A stretch of DNA of 64,000 nucleotides from Lacticaseibacillus paracasei subsp. paracasei (GCF_000829035.1 NZ_AP012541.1:1674001-1738000), one strand, 5' to 3'. Counted from the stretch's first letter, positions 37,266-48,157 are shown. Numbers and translations are program-made. Notes: generated by a model not told the origin, from the sequence alone.

Positions 37266-38110
37266 GCTGGCCGCCTCCTTTGATGTAATGGCTGACAGTG
37301 TGGGCAGTAATGGGTTCCGCGCTGACCAACCTTAATTTTGACAATCGTCGTGCCGCAGCGATCGCACGGGGTACCTTCCCGATCATAGACGTGCAAGGCA
37401 TTTTGAAAAGAACCGCGATTGCCTTCTGCATCAACATACGTATGCGCGCTGGTGCCACCTGCCGCAATGGCTGCATTTAATTCTTGGATAATCGCGTCAT
37501 GCAGTGTTTTGATTTCTTTAGATTTCAAGGTATCAGCTGGCTGCAGCGGATTGAGCCGACTTAACCAAAGTACCTCATCAGCGTAAATATTGCCCACACC
37601 AGCGACCACGGTTTGATCGAGTAAAACCGACTTAATCGGTTTATGATGACGTTTCAAACGCTGGGCAAAGTCCGCTTCGTCAAAGGTGCTTGGGGTTGGT
37701 TCCGGCCCAAGTTTAGCAAGTGCTGTGACCTGATCCTCCTGCCCGGTTTTGATCAGCCGCATCCGCCCGAACTTTCGCAGATCCCGATAGCGCAACTGAC
37801 TGCCATCCTGAAAAGTGAACGTAACGTGATCGTGCTTGTCAAAAGGTGTGTTTGCATCTTTGACAACATAGTAACGCCCTTCCATACGCAGATGGCTGAT
37901 GATCGTTTCACCATTGCTGAGGCGCATCAAAAGATACTTGCCGCGCCGATCAATGGTCGTGATCTCACTGCTGACAATTTCCTTTTGAAAAGTCGCCAAC
38001 CCATTGATCAGGATTTTCTCCCAGTTAGTGTTGATGGCGGTAATGACTTTATTTTTGACTAACGGCAGAAGCGAGCGGCGAACTGTTTCCACTTCAGGTA
38101 ATTCAGGCAT
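37262..38110 (-). CDS. mutM: formamidopyrimidine-DNA glycosylase
   Basis: The 282-residue enzyme removes 8-oxoguanine and ring-opened purines. Maturation exposes the catalytic Pro2 in MPELPEVETVRR, which fixes the ATG at 38110, preceded by AAGGAG. Other signs are Lys in RRGKYLL, Asn in GVGNIYADEVL, and the C-terminal zinc finger CDRCG...CPHC. It lies 10 bases after polA, in the polA-mutM-coaE order. Confidence 0.97.
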   Translation of the reverse strand: MPELPEVETVRRSLLPLVKNKVITAINTNWEKILINGLATFQKEIVSSEITTIDRRGKYLLMRLSNGETIISHLRMEGRYYVVKDANTPFDKHDHVTFTFQDGSQLRYRDLRKFGRMRLIKTGQEDQVTALAKLGPEPTPSTFDEADFAQRLKRHHKPIKSVLLDQTVVAGVGNIYADEVLWLSRLNPLQPADTLKSKEIKTLHDAIIQELNAAIAAGGTSAHTYVDAEGNRGSFQNALHVYDREGTPCDRCGTTIVKIKVGQRGTHYCPHCQPLHQRRRPA

Positions 38111-38120
38111 TGAAATCTCC

Positions 38121-40766
38121 TTATTTAGCGTCGAACCAAGTTGGTCCATAATGACTTTCAACCTTTAATGGCACATCAAGGTGAACTGCTGAGTCCATGA
38201 CTTTGGGCACGAGCTCGCTAAGCTGGGCAATTTCTTCTTCAGGTGCCTCGAAGATGAGTTCATCGTGAACCTGTAGAAGCATTTTAGCTTGCAAACCGGC
38301 CTCATCCAAGGCCTTTTGCATGCGAATCATGGCTACCTTGATAATATCCGCAGCGCTACCCTGAATCGGCGTATTCATAGCGGTCCGCTCGGCAAACTTA
38401 CGCAGATTGAAGTTGCGTGAGTGAATTTGTGGCAGATAGCGCCGCCGATGGAACAGGGTTTCGACATAGCCGTCTTCACGCGCCTTCTTGACCATCGCAT
38501 CCATATAATCATGAACCTTAGGATATTGATCAAAATAACCATCAATGAACGCTTTTGCCTGTTTACGGGAAATGCCAATGTTTTGGGATAGACCATAGTC
38601 ACTAATGCCATACACAATGCCGAAGTTAGTTGCCTTGGCTTGCCGCCGCATATCAGGTGTGACTTGATCTGGCGAACTCAGGCCAAAAATCTTCATCGCA
38701 GTGTTGGCGTGAATGTCGACGCCATGTTTAAACGCCTCCTGCATATTCTCATCCCCGGAAATATGCGACAACACCCGCAACTCAATTTGGGAATAGTCAG
38801 AACTAAAAATTTGCCAACCTTCATGTGACGGTACAAAGGCCTTGCGGATAATCTTACCTTCATCACGAGCAGGAATATTCTGCATGTTAGGATCAACTGA
38901 GCTCAATCGGCCAGTTTGCGTCAAAGTCTGCAAATAGCGGGTATGAATCTTATGATCAGGCAATTGCGCCTTCAACAAGCCGACAACATAAGTCGAATTC
39001 AATTTAGCCCAGCCGCGATAATCCAAAATGTCCTGCACAATCGGACTTGCCGATTTCAATTCGTTCAACACGTCAACGCTTGTCGAGTAACCGGTCTTCG
39101 TTTTCTTGATCACAGGCAGATTCAATTTTTCAAAAAGAATTTCGCCGAGCTGCTTTGGTGAGTTCAAATTGAACTTCACGCCAGCTTCTGCATAGATTTT
39201 CTCTTCCAAAATCTTGATGCTTTGTGAGAATTCAGTGCCCATAGCCTTCAGTGTTTTAGCATTTAGGGTAATCCCTTGAATTTCCATTTCTGCCAAAACC
39301 CGAGAAAGCGGCATTTCCATATCTGTGAATAAGTCCGTTTGTTCCTGTTTTTCCAAATCACCAGTCAAATCAGGCCGCAATGCGAACAAAGCATCAGACT
39401 TGCGAGCAAACTGGCCAAACAGCTTATCGTCTTCTGGCACTTGCCGTTTGGCGCCTTTGCCATAAATATCCTCATCACGCGGCAAGTCATGATAATCGTG
39501 ATCTTCAGCGATTTTACCCAAATCATTGCTGTTTTCGTCAGGATTAATCAAATAGGACGCCAATAACACGTCAAAAGCGATATCCGGTAATTTCACGCCG
39601 AGTCGATTAGCGGCGACGATGTTTCGTTTGCCATCAAAAACTGTCAGATCTCGTTTGGCATCTTCCAGCCACCGTTTAACCGCTGGCAGCGTCAGCAAGG
39701 TGACATCGGTACTCACATAAGTTTCTTCCTTAGTGCCAATAAAGAAACCGATTTGTTCGGCCACATGATAATTATCCTCGAGCATTTCAATCTCAAAAGT
39801 CAGAGGTTCGGTCAGTTTGGTGAGTGCAAGAATCGATTGCTCATCCAGCACGGAAAAATGAACCGCCTGAACAGGTTTAGCGACACTACCACCAATTTTT
39901 TTGAGCAACGAATTCATATTCATTTTTGTATAGAAGTCCCGGAGTTTGTCTAAATCCGGTCCAGCGTATGTCACATCCGCTAAGTCCACGGTAAGCGGTG
40001 CATCGCGATCGATCGTTGCCAACTGTTTGCTTAAGAAAGCGTTATCTTTATCGTTGATCAAATTCTCTTTAAGCTTGCTCTTTTTCATGTCATCCACATT
40101 AGCATAGAGGTTTTCCATGCTTCCGTATTGATTGAGCAATTTCAGAGCTGTTTTTTCACCGACCTTGGTCACCCCAGGATAGTTGTCCGAGGTATCACCC
40201 ATCAAACCTTTGAGATCAATAATTTGAGCCGGTGTGATGCCAAGCTTTTCTTTGACATGTGCTGGGGTGTAGGCTTCAAGCTCATTGACACCCTTCACTG
40301 TCACTTGAACTGTGGTCCGATCGGTCGTCAGCTGCGTCAAATCGCGATCACCCGTGACAATCGTCGTTTCCCAGCCGGCCTCATCCGCACGCTTAGCCAT
40401 TGTGCCGATAATGTCATCGGCTTCGTAATCCTTTAATTCATAATGCGCGATGCCCATGTCATCCAATAATTCCTTGATATAAGGCAATTGTTCCAGCAAT
40501 TCGCTCGGTGTCTTGGCGCGACCACTTTTGTAATCAGCATATTTGGCTGTGCGAAAAGTCGTCTTGCCTGCATCAAATGCTACTAAAGCGGCATCTGGTT
40601 GGACTGCCTTTAAAACAATCTCGAGCATGTTGTTAAACGCATAAATGGCGTTGGTGTGCAAGCCATCTTGGTTCGTAAAACGGTCTAATTGATTATATAA
40701 AGCAAAAAATGCACGAAATGCGACTGAGTTACCATCGACTAATAATAATTTTGTTTTGCTCGCCAT
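38121..40766 (-). CDS. polA: DNA polymerase I (proofreading domain degenerate)
   Basis: The 881-residue protein has a 5'-3' exonuclease domain (residues 1-290, with LLLVDGNSVAFRAF and GLMGDTSDNYPGV), a middle 3'-5' exonuclease-like domain, and a complete polymerase domain with motif A FSSDYSQIELRVLSHIS, motif B RRQAKATNFGIVYGIS and motif C LQVHDELIFE. The middle domain lacks the DxE acidic motif (the position reads FEIEMLED), so proofreading is predicted absent, as in other Gram-positive PolA. AAAGGAAG precedes the ATG at 40766. Confidence 0.97.
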   Translation of the reverse strand: MASKTKLLLVDGNSVAFRAFFALYNQLDRFTNQDGLHTNAIYAFNNMLEIVLKAVQPDAALVAFDAGKTTFRTAKYADYKSGRAKTPSELLEQLPYIKELLDDMGIAHYELKDYEADDIIGTMAKRADEAGWETTIVTGDRDLTQLTTDRTTVQVTVKGVNELEAYTPAHVKEKLGITPAQIIDLKGLMGDTSDNYPGVTKVGEKTALKLLNQYGSMENLYANVDDMKKSKLKENLINDKDNAFLSKQLATIDRDAPLTVDLADVTYAGPDLDKLRDFYTKMNMNSLLKKIGGSVAKPVQAVHFSVLDEQSILALTKLTEPLTFEIEMLEDNYHVAEQIGFFIGTKEETYVSTDVTLLTLPAVKRWLEDAKRDLTVFDGKRNIVAANRLGVKLPDIAFDVLLASYLINPDENSNDLGKIAEDHDYHDLPRDEDIYGKGAKRQVPEDDKLFGQFARKSDALFALRPDLTGDLEKQEQTDLFTDMEMPLSRVLAEMEIQGITLNAKTLKAMGTEFSQSIKILEEKIYAEAGVKFNLNSPKQLGEILFEKLNLPVIKKTKTGYSTSVDVLNELKSASPIVQDILDYRGWAKLNSTYVVGLLKAQLPDHKIHTRYLQTLTQTGRLSSVDPNMQNIPARDEGKIIRKAFVPSHEGWQIFSSDYSQIELRVLSHISGDENMQEAFKHGVDIHANTAMKIFGLSSPDQVTPDMRRQAKATNFGIVYGISDYGLSQNIGISRKQAKAFIDGYFDQYPKVHDYMDAMVKKAREDGYVETLFHRRRYLPQIHSRNFNLRKFAERTAMNTPIQGSAADIIKVAMIRMQKALDEAGLQAKMLLQVHDELIFEAPEEEIAQLSELVPKVMDSAVHLDVPLKVESHYGPTWFDAK

Positions 40767-40884
40767 AAGTGGGCTTCCTTTTCTACGGCCGCTGCTGTCA
40801 CCGCGACCTGAGTTAGTTGTCATAGTCATTGTACCAAATTCTGCTAACCGGTGACTTGCTGGTCAGGGGAAAACTGGCAGAAAA

Positions 40885-40916
40885 CAAAAAGAGAACTGGC
40901 AAATACCAGTTCTCTT
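40885..40916 (-). terminator. terminator of the BI-1 family gene
   Basis: A perfect stem AGAGAACTGG / CCAGTTCTCT is followed on the minus strand by TTTTTG. Confidence 0.92.
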
Positions 40917-40928
40917 GAACATTTTTAG

Positions 40929-41639
40929 TTAATTATTGTTATTCCCAACACCGAGAATCTGTAGGATTGCGGTGAACAGGTTCAAGAAGTCGAGATAGAG
41001 CATTAACGCACCGAGAACCGCTAGCGAGCCTTCCGAAACGGCAGCTTGTCCATCATTGCCAGTGGTGAGATACAGGTTCTTCAGCCGCTGCGTATCCCAC
41101 GCCGTTAATACAATGAAGATAATCAGGACACCGTATGAAATCAGCAGTTGCATCCCATTTGAGCCAAGGAACATATTCACAAATGACATGATGATGATCC
41201 CAAACAAGGCAACCATCGCGATACTGCCGGCTTTGCTCAAGTCACGCTTGCCAAAATGGCCAACCATCGACATGACCAGAAAGACAACCGCTGTCGTAGC
41301 TAAAGCAACGGCAAGGTTAGTACCGTCCGCAACCATGGCAACTGAAGCGAACGTGAAGCCAAAACTAGCGGACATGAGGTAAAACATCACTGTTGCATAC
41401 CCCGGACTTGCCTGTGCGCGACGCCCTGTCACAAAAAATGACAAAATGATCGGCATAAAAGCCATGATCCAAAAAACAATCGGATGCCCACTCACAAAAC
41501 TGGTGTACTCAGCTCTGAATGGAAATCCTAACAAATAACTGACGAGCGCCGTCACGACCAGCCCGCTCCCCATCAAGGTATAGATGCGGGAGAAGAACTG
41601 TGTCAAGCCGGCCTCGTTTACAACACGGCGTTCTTGCAT
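40929..41639 (-). CDS. Bax inhibitor-1 family membrane protein
   Basis: The 236-residue protein has seven hydrophobic segments and family sequences TALVSYLLGFPF, SASFGFTFASV, GHFGKRDLSKAG, LLISYGVLIIFIVLTAWDTQRLK and LDFLNLFTAILQILG. Bacterial BI-1 proteins such as YetJ conduct calcium in a pH-dependent way. GAAAGGAATGAACGCT precedes the ATG at 41639. It stands alone with its own terminator. Confidence 0.92.
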   Translation of the reverse strand: MQERRVVNEAGLTQFFSRIYTLMGSGLVVTALVSYLLGFPFRAEYTSFVSGHPIVFWIMAFMPIILSFFVTGRRAQASPGYATVMFYLMSASFGFTFASVAMVADGTNLAVALATTAVVFLVMSMVGHFGKRDLSKAGSIAMVALFGIIIMSFVNMFLGSNGMQLLISYGVLIIFIVLTAWDTQRLKNLYLTTGNDGQAAVSEGSLAVLGALMLYLDFLNLFTAILQILGVGNNNN

Positions 41640-41799
41640 AGCGTTCATTCCTTTCAAGTAACTCTTTCGAGTATCTGAAGACCATTATAACCGGAATGAT
41701 GATATTTGTCAGTCAGGCGAAAGACCGATCTTTATTATGAGCAGTTTTCGATCATTTTAGACACAGTTTTCGATGTCCAACAAATCATGATCACACGGT

Positions 41800-43110
41800 C
41801 TATTCTTCAGCCAATATGGTTTCGTAAGCTTTTTCATACTTTTGAATATCACCGGCCCCCATAAAGACAACCACTGCATTATGATATTGCAGCAAAGGCT
41901 TCATGTCTTCCTGATGAATCACTGCAGCGCCTTTGATCTGCGCGGTGATATCTTCGGATCGGATTTTACCAGTTTTCTCACGAGCAGAACTGAAAATCGG
42001 GGTTAAGAATGTTTGATCAGCTTGGCTTAGGACCTGAACATATTGTGGCTCGTAGGCCTGCGTGCGGCTGAAGGTGTGCGGCTGAAAGACAGCAATAATC
42101 GCCTTGTCAGGATACTTTTGACGAGCAGCATCTAAGGTTGCTTTGATTTCATTCGGATGATGAGCATAGTCGTCGACGATGATCATGTCCTTGAGATCCT
42201 TTTCGGCAAACCGACGCTTAACGCCACTGAAGTTGCCGAGCTCGCGGGCAATCAACTTTGCATCCAGCTTTTCCATGTGAGCGACCGCGACCACAGCCAG
42301 TGCATTTAGGACGCTGTGTTCACCAAACAGCGGCACAAAGAAATGACCGATCAGTTGATCGTGGAAGTAAGCATCAAAGCTGCTGCCTTTCGTATCGCGA
42401 TCAACGTTGCGAGCCTGAAAATCATCACGGTCACTAATCCCATAATAATAAACCGGCACCTTTGCCTTTAGCTTCCGCAGCCAAGGATCATCCCCCCAAG
42501 CTACAATTGCTTTTTTAACTTGATTGGCCTCAGTTTCGAAAGCATCGTATACATCTTCAAAACCAGTGTAGTAATCAGGGTGATCAAAATCGATATTGGT
42601 CATAATCATGTAGTCAGGATGATAGGCCAGAAAATGCCGGCGATATTCATCAGCTTCAAATACAAAGAATTTGGAGTCGGGAATGCCCTTGCCTGTGCCA
42701 TCACCGATCAAATAGCTGGTTTTAGCAACGCCGCTTAAGGTATGGGCCAGCAAACCGGTTGTACTGGTCTTTCCGTGCGCACCAGCAACCCCAATACTGG
42801 TATAACCTTCAATCAGCTTGCCCAAGAATTCGTGATAACGATAAATCGTGAGTCCCAATTCCTTGGCCCGTTTGATTTCAGGATGATCGTCCGTAAAACT
42901 ATTGCCAGCAATGACAGTGTAACCCGGTTTCAGGTTAGCCGGATCAAACGGCAGCATCTTAATGCCGGCAGCGGCAAGTCCTTTTTGGGTAAACGTATAT
43001 TGAGTAATATCACTGCCCAAAACCTGATGCCCTAAATCATGGAGCACCAATGCCAATGCGCTCATACCTGATCCCTTGATACCAATAAAATAATAGGTTG
43101 CCTCTGTCAT
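41800..43110 (-). CDS. murC: UDP-N-acetylmuramate-L-alanine ligase
   Basis: The 436-residue enzyme adds L-Ala to UDP-MurNAc in peptidoglycan synthesis. The N-terminal Rossmann part ([16 protein letters not shown]) is followed by the ATP loop [16 protein letters not shown] and [13 protein letters not shown]. The ATG overlaps the sftA stop (ATGA). Confidence 0.97.
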   Translation of the reverse strand: MTEATYYFIGIKGSGMSALALVLHDLGHQVLGSDITQYTFTQKGLAAAGIKMLPFDPANLKPGYTVIAGNSFTDDHPEIKRAKELGLTIYRYHEFLGKLIEGYTSIGVAGAHGKTSTTGLLAHTLSGVAKTSYLIGDGTGKGIPDSKFFVFEADEYRRHFLAYHPDYMIMTNIDFDHPDYYTGFEDVYDAFETEANQVKKAIVAWGDDPWLRKLKAKVPVYYYGISDRDDFQARNVDRDTKGSSFDAYFHDQLIGHFFVPLFGEHSVLNALAVVAVAHMEKLDAKLIARELGNFSGVKRRFAEKDLKDMIIVDDYAHHPNEIKATLDAARQKYPDKAIIAVFQPHTFSRTQAYEPQYVQVLSQADQTFLTPIFSSAREKTGKIRSEDITAQIKGAAVIHQEDMKPLLQYHNAVVVFMGAGDIQKYEKAYETILAEE

Positions 43111-45617
43111 GACGTTTGTTCCTCTTTCTTTGCTTGACTGTAATAAACTTCCCGCGGCTTTGCGCCTTTAGCTGGCGAAACGAGATGCTTCGCTTCAAGC
43201 GCATCAATCAAATTAGCCGCGCGGTTGTAACCGATAGAAAAAACCCGTTGAAGCTTTGAAGTCGAGATATGCCGTTCACCAGATAGATAGTCTAGAACTT
43301 CAGGCATCAACTCGTCTTCATGTGACACGCTGGCTTCAGCCGATTTGACCAAGCCAGCCGGATCAAAAAGATAACGTGGTCCGCGCCGAGCTTTGACATA
43401 ATCAACAATCGCATCAATTTCGCGATCCACGAAGGTTCCTTGCAGGCGGATCGGCTGACTAGCGCCATTGCCCAGATACAGCATATCACCACGACCAAGC
43501 AGCCGTTCTGCGCCTGCCGTGTCAATAATCGTTCGTGAATCAATTTGGCTGGCGGTCATGAAGGCGATGCGCGTCGGAATATTATTCTTGATGGTACCAG
43601 TAATCACATCCACACTTGGCCGTTGAGTGGCGACCAACAAATGAATCCCAGCCGCCCGGGCCTTCGCCGTGATTCGCGCAATGTCATCTTGAATCTCACT
43701 GCCCGCAGCTAGCATCAGATCGGCCAACTCGTCAATGATAATCACTAAGTATGGCAGGACTTGTGCGTATTCGTGAAAACGCTCGGCCTTTGCATTGAAC
43801 TGTTCCAAATTACGGACACCAGCCGCCGCCAACTTCTTATAGCGATCATTCATTGTTGACACGACCCACTTCAAAGCGGCACTGGCAGCTTTGGGATCGG
43901 AAATAACTGGCGATACCAGATGTGGCAAGCCATTATAACCGGCAAGCTCCACTGCTTTTGGATCAATCAGTAATAACCGCACTTGTTCCGGTGTAGCCTT
44001 ATAGAGCAAGGATACTAACAGACTGTTGATGAAGACAGACTTTCCCGAACCAGTTGCTCCGGCGATCAAGCCATGTGGCATCCTAGCCAAGTTGGTGACC
44101 ACAGGCTGGCCAAAAAGATCCACACCTAAAGCAATCGTCAGTGGCGATTTTGCCTGCTGAAAAGCCGGGGTATCTAGGACTTCGCGTAGCATCACTGGTC
44201 GCGGTTTCAGATTTGGTATTTCAATGCCAACCGTATTTTTGCCAGGAATCGGTGCTTCAATCCGAATGTCTTTGGCTGCTAAGGCCAATTTCAAGTCATC
44301 ATTGAGGTTTGTGATTTTATTGACTTTAACACCACTGGCCAGGCGGACTTGAAATTGGGTGACAGTCGGGCCAACAGTGTGAGCGACCACGTGTGCATCC
44401 ACGTTAAAGGCTTGCAACGTTTTATCCAACCGATCGCTTTGTGCCACAACCCAATCTTCTTGGGCAGCCTGATCAACTTTGACCGGCGAAGCAAGTAGCT
44501 TGAGCGGTGGCAGTGTGCTAACCCCCGGTATTGGCCCTGTAGGTGCGGAACCTGTGTCCTCAGCCGCAGCCATTGATGAAGGTAAAATACCAGTTGACGG
44601 TGATTGCGTTAGTGCTGACGTTGAATAGTCGGCATCATTGGCTGATGGTGTTTCAGCCGTCGTTGAAGGTGGCCCTGATGTTTTTGGTGATGTTTGCATC
44701 TCTGCCTGAGCTTGCTTTGCCTTTGCCTTCTGGGCAGCTAATTCACGCCGTAGCTTTTTGGCCGCATGTTTGCGCCGCAACGCCTCAATTCTCGCTGCCT
44801 TGCGACTGTTAGGCGCATGTGGCTTATTGATGACAGACTGTGAGGACGAATCAACAAACGGCTTGTTAACCGATGCTGGAGCCTCCTCTGCCTCATCAGC
44901 GGTCACAGCGGTCAGTAATGTCTTTTTTTCGGTCTCCGCTGACTTAGCCTGTGGTTCAACAGCAGATGTTGCCGGTGTCGAAGACGATAATTGGTGCGTG
45001 TCGGTTGGTGTTACCGGTTTGGCGGCAACTGACGGTGCGGTTGCTTCTGGCAAAGTCTCATCAAGCGGCTTTTGGTTCTGCGTCCCGGCTTCATCCGATT
45101 TTTCTGCTAATAAGGTATCTTCCTGCGGTGCTTTAGAAGCGTTCGCTCGTCTGTCAGCCTCATTTTCATCTTGTTTTTCTATAAATGACGTCGTCGATTT
45201 GGCTGTATTCGTATCAGACGGTGTCAGCGAAATATCATGATTGACGGCCATCTTATTTTCGATGCCATGGCCCGCAAAAAGATAAACCGTTTGCGAATCT
45301 GGTCGCAAAATCTCAGCAATTTGTGCGTAATCGGTACGATCAACGGGACGCCGATGAGCTGTGCTGTTTGGTGTCGATAGGCGCGACAACTCATCGCGGC
45401 CCCGCGGTCGTTGCGGATAATCAAAGGCACGCAAATCGGCCTGAGCCTCCGCGACCTTGCGCGGATCCACATCAGGCTTTGGTTCGTGCGCCAATTGCGG
45501 TGGCAACTGATATTGTTCCTCGTGTTGCGCCTGTGTCCAGTCCGAAGTATTCAACTCAGATTGGGGTTCCGGCACTTTATTTTGATGTAGAAATGCCGGG
45601 CCATCATAATGCGCCAT
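43107..45617 (-). CDS. sftA: SftA-like soluble FtsK/SpoIIIE-family DNA translocase
   Basis: The 836-residue protein lacks the N-terminal membrane helices of FtsK. Residues 1-370 are hydrophilic, low-complexity and rich in Ala, Ser, Thr, Glu and Lys, with a basic coiled segment ([21 protein letters not shown]). The motor begins near residue 385, with Walker [17 protein letters not shown], Walker [13 protein letters not shown] and [18 protein letters not shown]. The C-terminal gamma winged helix binds KOPS-like DNA sites ([19 protein letters not shown]). Bacillus sftA (ytpS) also lies next to murC. It clears DNA from the closing septum. AAGGGG precedes the ATG. Confidence 0.9.
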   Translation of the reverse strand: MAHYDGPAFLHQNKVPEPQSELNTSDWTQAQHEEQYQLPPQLAHEPKPDVDPRKVAEAQADLRAFDYPQRPRGRDELSRLSTPNSTAHRRPVDRTDYAQIAEILRPDSQTVYLFAGHGIENKMAVNHDISLTPSDTNTAKSTTSFIEKQDENEADRRANASKAPQEDTLLAEKSDEAGTQNQKPLDETLPEATAPSVAAKPVTPTDTHQLSSSTPATSAVEPQAKSAETEKKTLLTAVTADEAEEAPASVNKPFVDSSSQSVINKPHAPNSRKAARIEALRRKHAAKKLRRELAAQKAKAKQAQAEMQTSPKTSGPPSTTAETPSANDADYSTSALTQSPSTGILPSSMAAAEDTGSAPTGPIPGVSTLPPLKLLASPVKVDQAAQEDWVVAQSDRLDKTLQAFNVDAHVVAHTVGPTVTQFQVRLASGVKVNKITNLNDDLKLALAAKDIRIEAPIPGKNTVGIEIPNLKPRPVMLREVLDTPAFQQAKSPLTIALGVDLFGQPVVTNLARMPHGLIAGATGSGKSVFINSLLVSLLYKATPEQVRLLLIDPKAVELAGYNGLPHLVSPVISDPKAASAALKWVVSTMNDRYKKLAAAGVRNLEQFNAKAERFHEYAQVLPYLVIIIDELADLMLAAGSEIQDDIARITAKARAAGIHLLVATQRPSVDVITGTIKNNIPTRIAFMTASQIDSRTIIDTAGAERLLGRGDMLYLGNGASQPIRLQGTFVDREIDAIVDYVKARRGPRYLFDPAGLVKSAEASVSHEDELMPEVLDYLSGERHISTSKLQRVFSIGYNRAANLIDALEAKHLVSPAKGAKPREVYYSQAKKEEQTS

Positions 45618-45769
45618 GATTGAATCCCCTTCTATTCATGTTTCTAGCAGTGCCTCTATTTTAGCATAAGCACCGCAACCAATAATCCTTGATCCCTAAA
45701 AATATCACCAGCAATTGGAAAAAGATTCATGTTAAGACCAGTGATTTTGCAATTGGAGACAAAAGAAAA

Positions 45770-45792
45770 GACGTAAGCACGAGGCTTACGTC
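45770..45792. terminator. terminator after ytpR
   Basis: Perfect stem GACGTAAGC / GCTTACGTC with a short loop; the minus strand continues TTTTCTTTTG and the plus strand ATTTTTT. Confidence 0.82.
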
Positions 45793-45851
45793 AAATTTTT
45801 TCGTTATTCGCGATCAAAACAATTACAACCGGCTGTTCAGATGGGCACAAA

Positions 45852-46493
45852 TTATGATGCTTGAACAGCAACAACGGCCTCGGCTTTTTTAGCATCAAAT
45901 GGTGTGCCTGCAGGTAAACTATCAGGCATCACCAAGATACCGCGACGTTGTGGCGCGCCAGGAATGCCTAACTCACGAGCACTGCTGATCATGCCGTAAG
46001 AGTCAACACCACGCAACGAGCCCGGCCAGATAATTTTGCCATCTGGCATCATGGCACCTGGCAAAGCAACAACAACCGTTTGGCCGAGTGCTGCATTTGG
46101 TGCACCGCAAACGATTTGAACCTGTTCATTACCAATATCAACTTGCGTCACATGAAGATGATCAGCATCAGGATGATCCTTAAAATCAACAATTTTGCCA
46201 ATCACAAACTTAGGGGTTTCATCGACCGCTAGTTTACCCGGCAGCCCTGCCGTCTGAATAGCCTGATTAAGCTCGGCAATTTGTGTTGCGGTCAACACAA
46301 GGCGACCTTGGCCAGTTAACTGACCCAGCCACTGTGTCACGTTGAAAAAGTTGTAGCCAATCACGTTGCCTTTATCATTGAGAATCGCAACAATGTCACC
46401 ACGTCGCTGAATTGTTTGTGTTGCCGTATCCTGACCTGTGATGGCAAGCAAGGTGTCGCCAAACGCTGGTTGATTATAACTGGTAATGAGCAT
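45852..46493 (-). CDS. ytpR: YtpR-family tRNA-binding protein
   Basis: The 213-residue protein has an N-terminal family domain and a C-terminal EMAP/tRNA-binding OB fold (about residues 95-205) with VIGKIVDFKDHPDADHLHVTQVDIG, IVCGAPNA and GMISSARELG. The same fold is in the PheT N-terminus at 6.4 kb. Its cellular role is unknown. GGAGG precedes the ATG at 46493. It follows ytpP by 15 bases, as in Bacillus ytpP-ytpQ-ytpR. Confidence 0.92.
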   Translation of the reverse strand: MLITSYNQPAFGDTLLAITGQDTATQTIQRRGDIVAILNDKGNVIGYNFFNVTQWLGQLTGQGRLVLTATQIAELNQAIQTAGLPGKLAVDETPKFVIGKIVDFKDHPDADHLHVTQVDIGNEQVQIVCGAPNAALGQTVVVALPGAMMPDGKIIWPGSLRGVDSYGMISSARELGIPGAPQRRGILVMPDSLPAGTPFDAKKAEAVVAVQAS

Positions 46494-46508
46494 ATAAACC
46501 TCCAAAAA

Positions 46509-46826
46509 TTAATGCAAGCCGTTAATGAAATCTTCGACTTGTTGTTTCGTCTTACGATCTTTATTCACAAAACGACCGGTTTCCTTGCCATCGTTAAAGG
46601 CAATAAAGCTCGGAATGCCAAACACACCCATATCTTGAGCAACTTCTAAATTCTTATCGCGATCAACCGCGATGAATTCATAATCTGAAAAGTCCTTCTC
46701 AATTTCAGGCATAGCTGGTTTGATAAAACGGCAATCCGAGCACCAATCTGCAGAAAAGAACAACATTTTTTTACCTGGTTGCTTGACCTCATTTAAAATT
46801 GCTGCATTAGAGCCTAATTCTTTCAT
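46509..46826 (-). CDS. ytpP: thioredoxin-like protein YtpP
   Basis: The 105-residue thioredoxin-fold protein has active site WCSDC in place of WCGPC and cis-Pro in FGIPSFIAF. The altered dipeptide suggests a different redox potential. AAAGGAT lies 8 bases before the ATG at 46826. It is co-directional and close to ytpR. Confidence 0.9.
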   Translation of the reverse strand: MKELGSNAAILNEVKQPGKKMLFFSADWCSDCRFIKPAMPEIEKDFSDYEFIAVDRDKNLEVAQDMGVFGIPSFIAFNDGKETGRFVNKDRKTKQQVEDFINGLH

Positions 46827-47083
46827 AGCCAACATCCTTTCGCTTACTATTTATAAGTAACTATAACAGGAAATCGTCTTAAGATCAATGATGCTCGTGC
46901 TGTGTTACATTATACTCAAGGTGATAAAGCTTGAACAGGTCAACAAAAGCCAAGTCACACATCGTCAGATCAGTTAGAGATTAGCAGAAGACGTCAGCAA
47001 TGTCTCGCCTTTATATCAGTTTTAAAAGAACGTCCGGAATAGGTTGGACAGGTTCGTCTTCATCACTAAAGGGGGTCACAAAT

Positions 47084-47425
47084 TTGGCAATTTTCAAAAA
47101 GAAGTCGAATTGGCGTGTCTGGATAGCCGCTGCTGCGGTGACGGCCGGCATGGCTTCGATTGTTTATCGGCGCCTGTATTATCGAACCATTCCTAATCGC
47201 ATTTTGTCCATCGTCAAGACCAACTTTACAAATCGCGGCACCATCGAAAATAGCTGGATCAACATGCAGCCAACCGAACGCGGGACTGGCCGTGATCGCT
47301 ATCGCGTGTATACTGGCGGGTTGACCGTGCGTGAAGGCGACCGCCTCAATCAGTTTGCCTTTGCTGTTGAGCCCGATGGTACCTTAAGACAATTAAAACA
47401 ACTTCACGAACCGATTAATGCTTAA
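47084..47425 (+). CDS. uncharacterised membrane-anchored small protein
   Basis: The 113-residue protein starts at TTG, preceded by AAAGGGGGT. One hydrophobic helix (about residues 10-27, [17 protein letters not shown]) is followed by RRLYYRT and an external or cytosolic domain of about 85 residues with [26 protein letters not shown] and [11 protein letters not shown]. The domain shape (two strand-rich repeats) loosely recalls PepSY-like modules, but I do not assign it. It overlaps the end of convergent trmB by 11 bases. Confidence 0.7.
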
Positions 47426-48059
47426 AATGCGCGACAAGTTCGTAGATTCGACCGCCATCAGCGCTGAACTTCTCTTCGTATTCAGTGGGCACGTTATCCG
47501 TGACGCGTTTGTCGTGATGTAGGTTCAAGGAAACCAAATCGAACGTCATCCCAAAATGATTCATGCTGACCAAGGAATATTCAAACAACCCTTGATTATC
47601 CGTTTTAAACTGCAGCAAAGCATCTGGCTTCATAATGGCTTGATACTGTCGCAAAAAGTCACGATAAGTGAGCCGCCTTTTTTCGTGACGGGTTTTTGGC
47701 CACGGATCGGAAAAGTTTAAAAACAAGCCATCAATCTCACCTTCACTAAAATAATCGGTTAAGTCCGCACCATCGCCCAGCACAAGCTGCAAGTTTGGCA
47801 ATTTTAAGGCAACCTGTTTTTTCAGAATCATCGCTACAGCGGCTTCCTGTAACTCTAAAGCAATAAAGTTTCGATCTGGATGGGTCTTGGCCATTTCGAC
47901 AATAAATTGGCCCTTTCCAGAGCCAACCTCAAGATACAATGGCCGTGCTTGGTCAAATCGCGATTGCCAGTGACCTTGCATCTTTTCTGGGCGAACCAAA
48001 ATCATCTCAGGATGAGCCAAGATTAGCGGTTTCGCCCACTGTTTGTTACGTAATCGCAT
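47415..48059 (-). CDS. trmB: tRNA (guanine-N7)-methyltransferase
   Basis: The 214-residue enzyme makes m7G46 in tRNA. It has MRLRNKQWA at the start, the SAM site [25 protein letters not shown], and the signature [25 protein letters not shown] precedes the ATG at 48059. It follows ytmP as in Bacillus (ytmP-ytmQ). Confidence 0.96.
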
Positions 48060-48113
48060 AAAATTTCTCCTTAACTTGAACATTGGCTAGGTCAAAGTAC
48101 ACCGTGACCGCTC

Positions 48114-48157
48114 AAAAGGCCTGGGACAAAATCACTTTTTGCCTCAGGCCTTTTTTG
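48114..48157. terminator. terminator between ytmP and trmB
   Basis: Stem AAAAGGCCTGGGAC / TGCCTCAGGCCTTTT; T runs follow on both strands. Confidence 0.8.

Noticed and set aside
38121..40766. Missing proofreading motif in PolA as a novelty
   Set aside because: A degenerate 3'-5' exonuclease domain is normal for Gram-positive PolA.
44758..45240. 160-codon frame opposite the sftA linker
   Set aside because: It is the antisense of the low-complexity Ala/Ser/Thr/Glu region, which gives a Ser/Ala/Val-rich mirror frame with no family or ribosome site.
6300..46493. Shared tRNA-binding domain in PheT and YtpR as recent duplication
   Set aside because: Both proteins carry this domain widely in Firmicutes, so the similarity (HPNSDHLHLCQVDVG and HPDADHLHVTQVDIG) is ancient.
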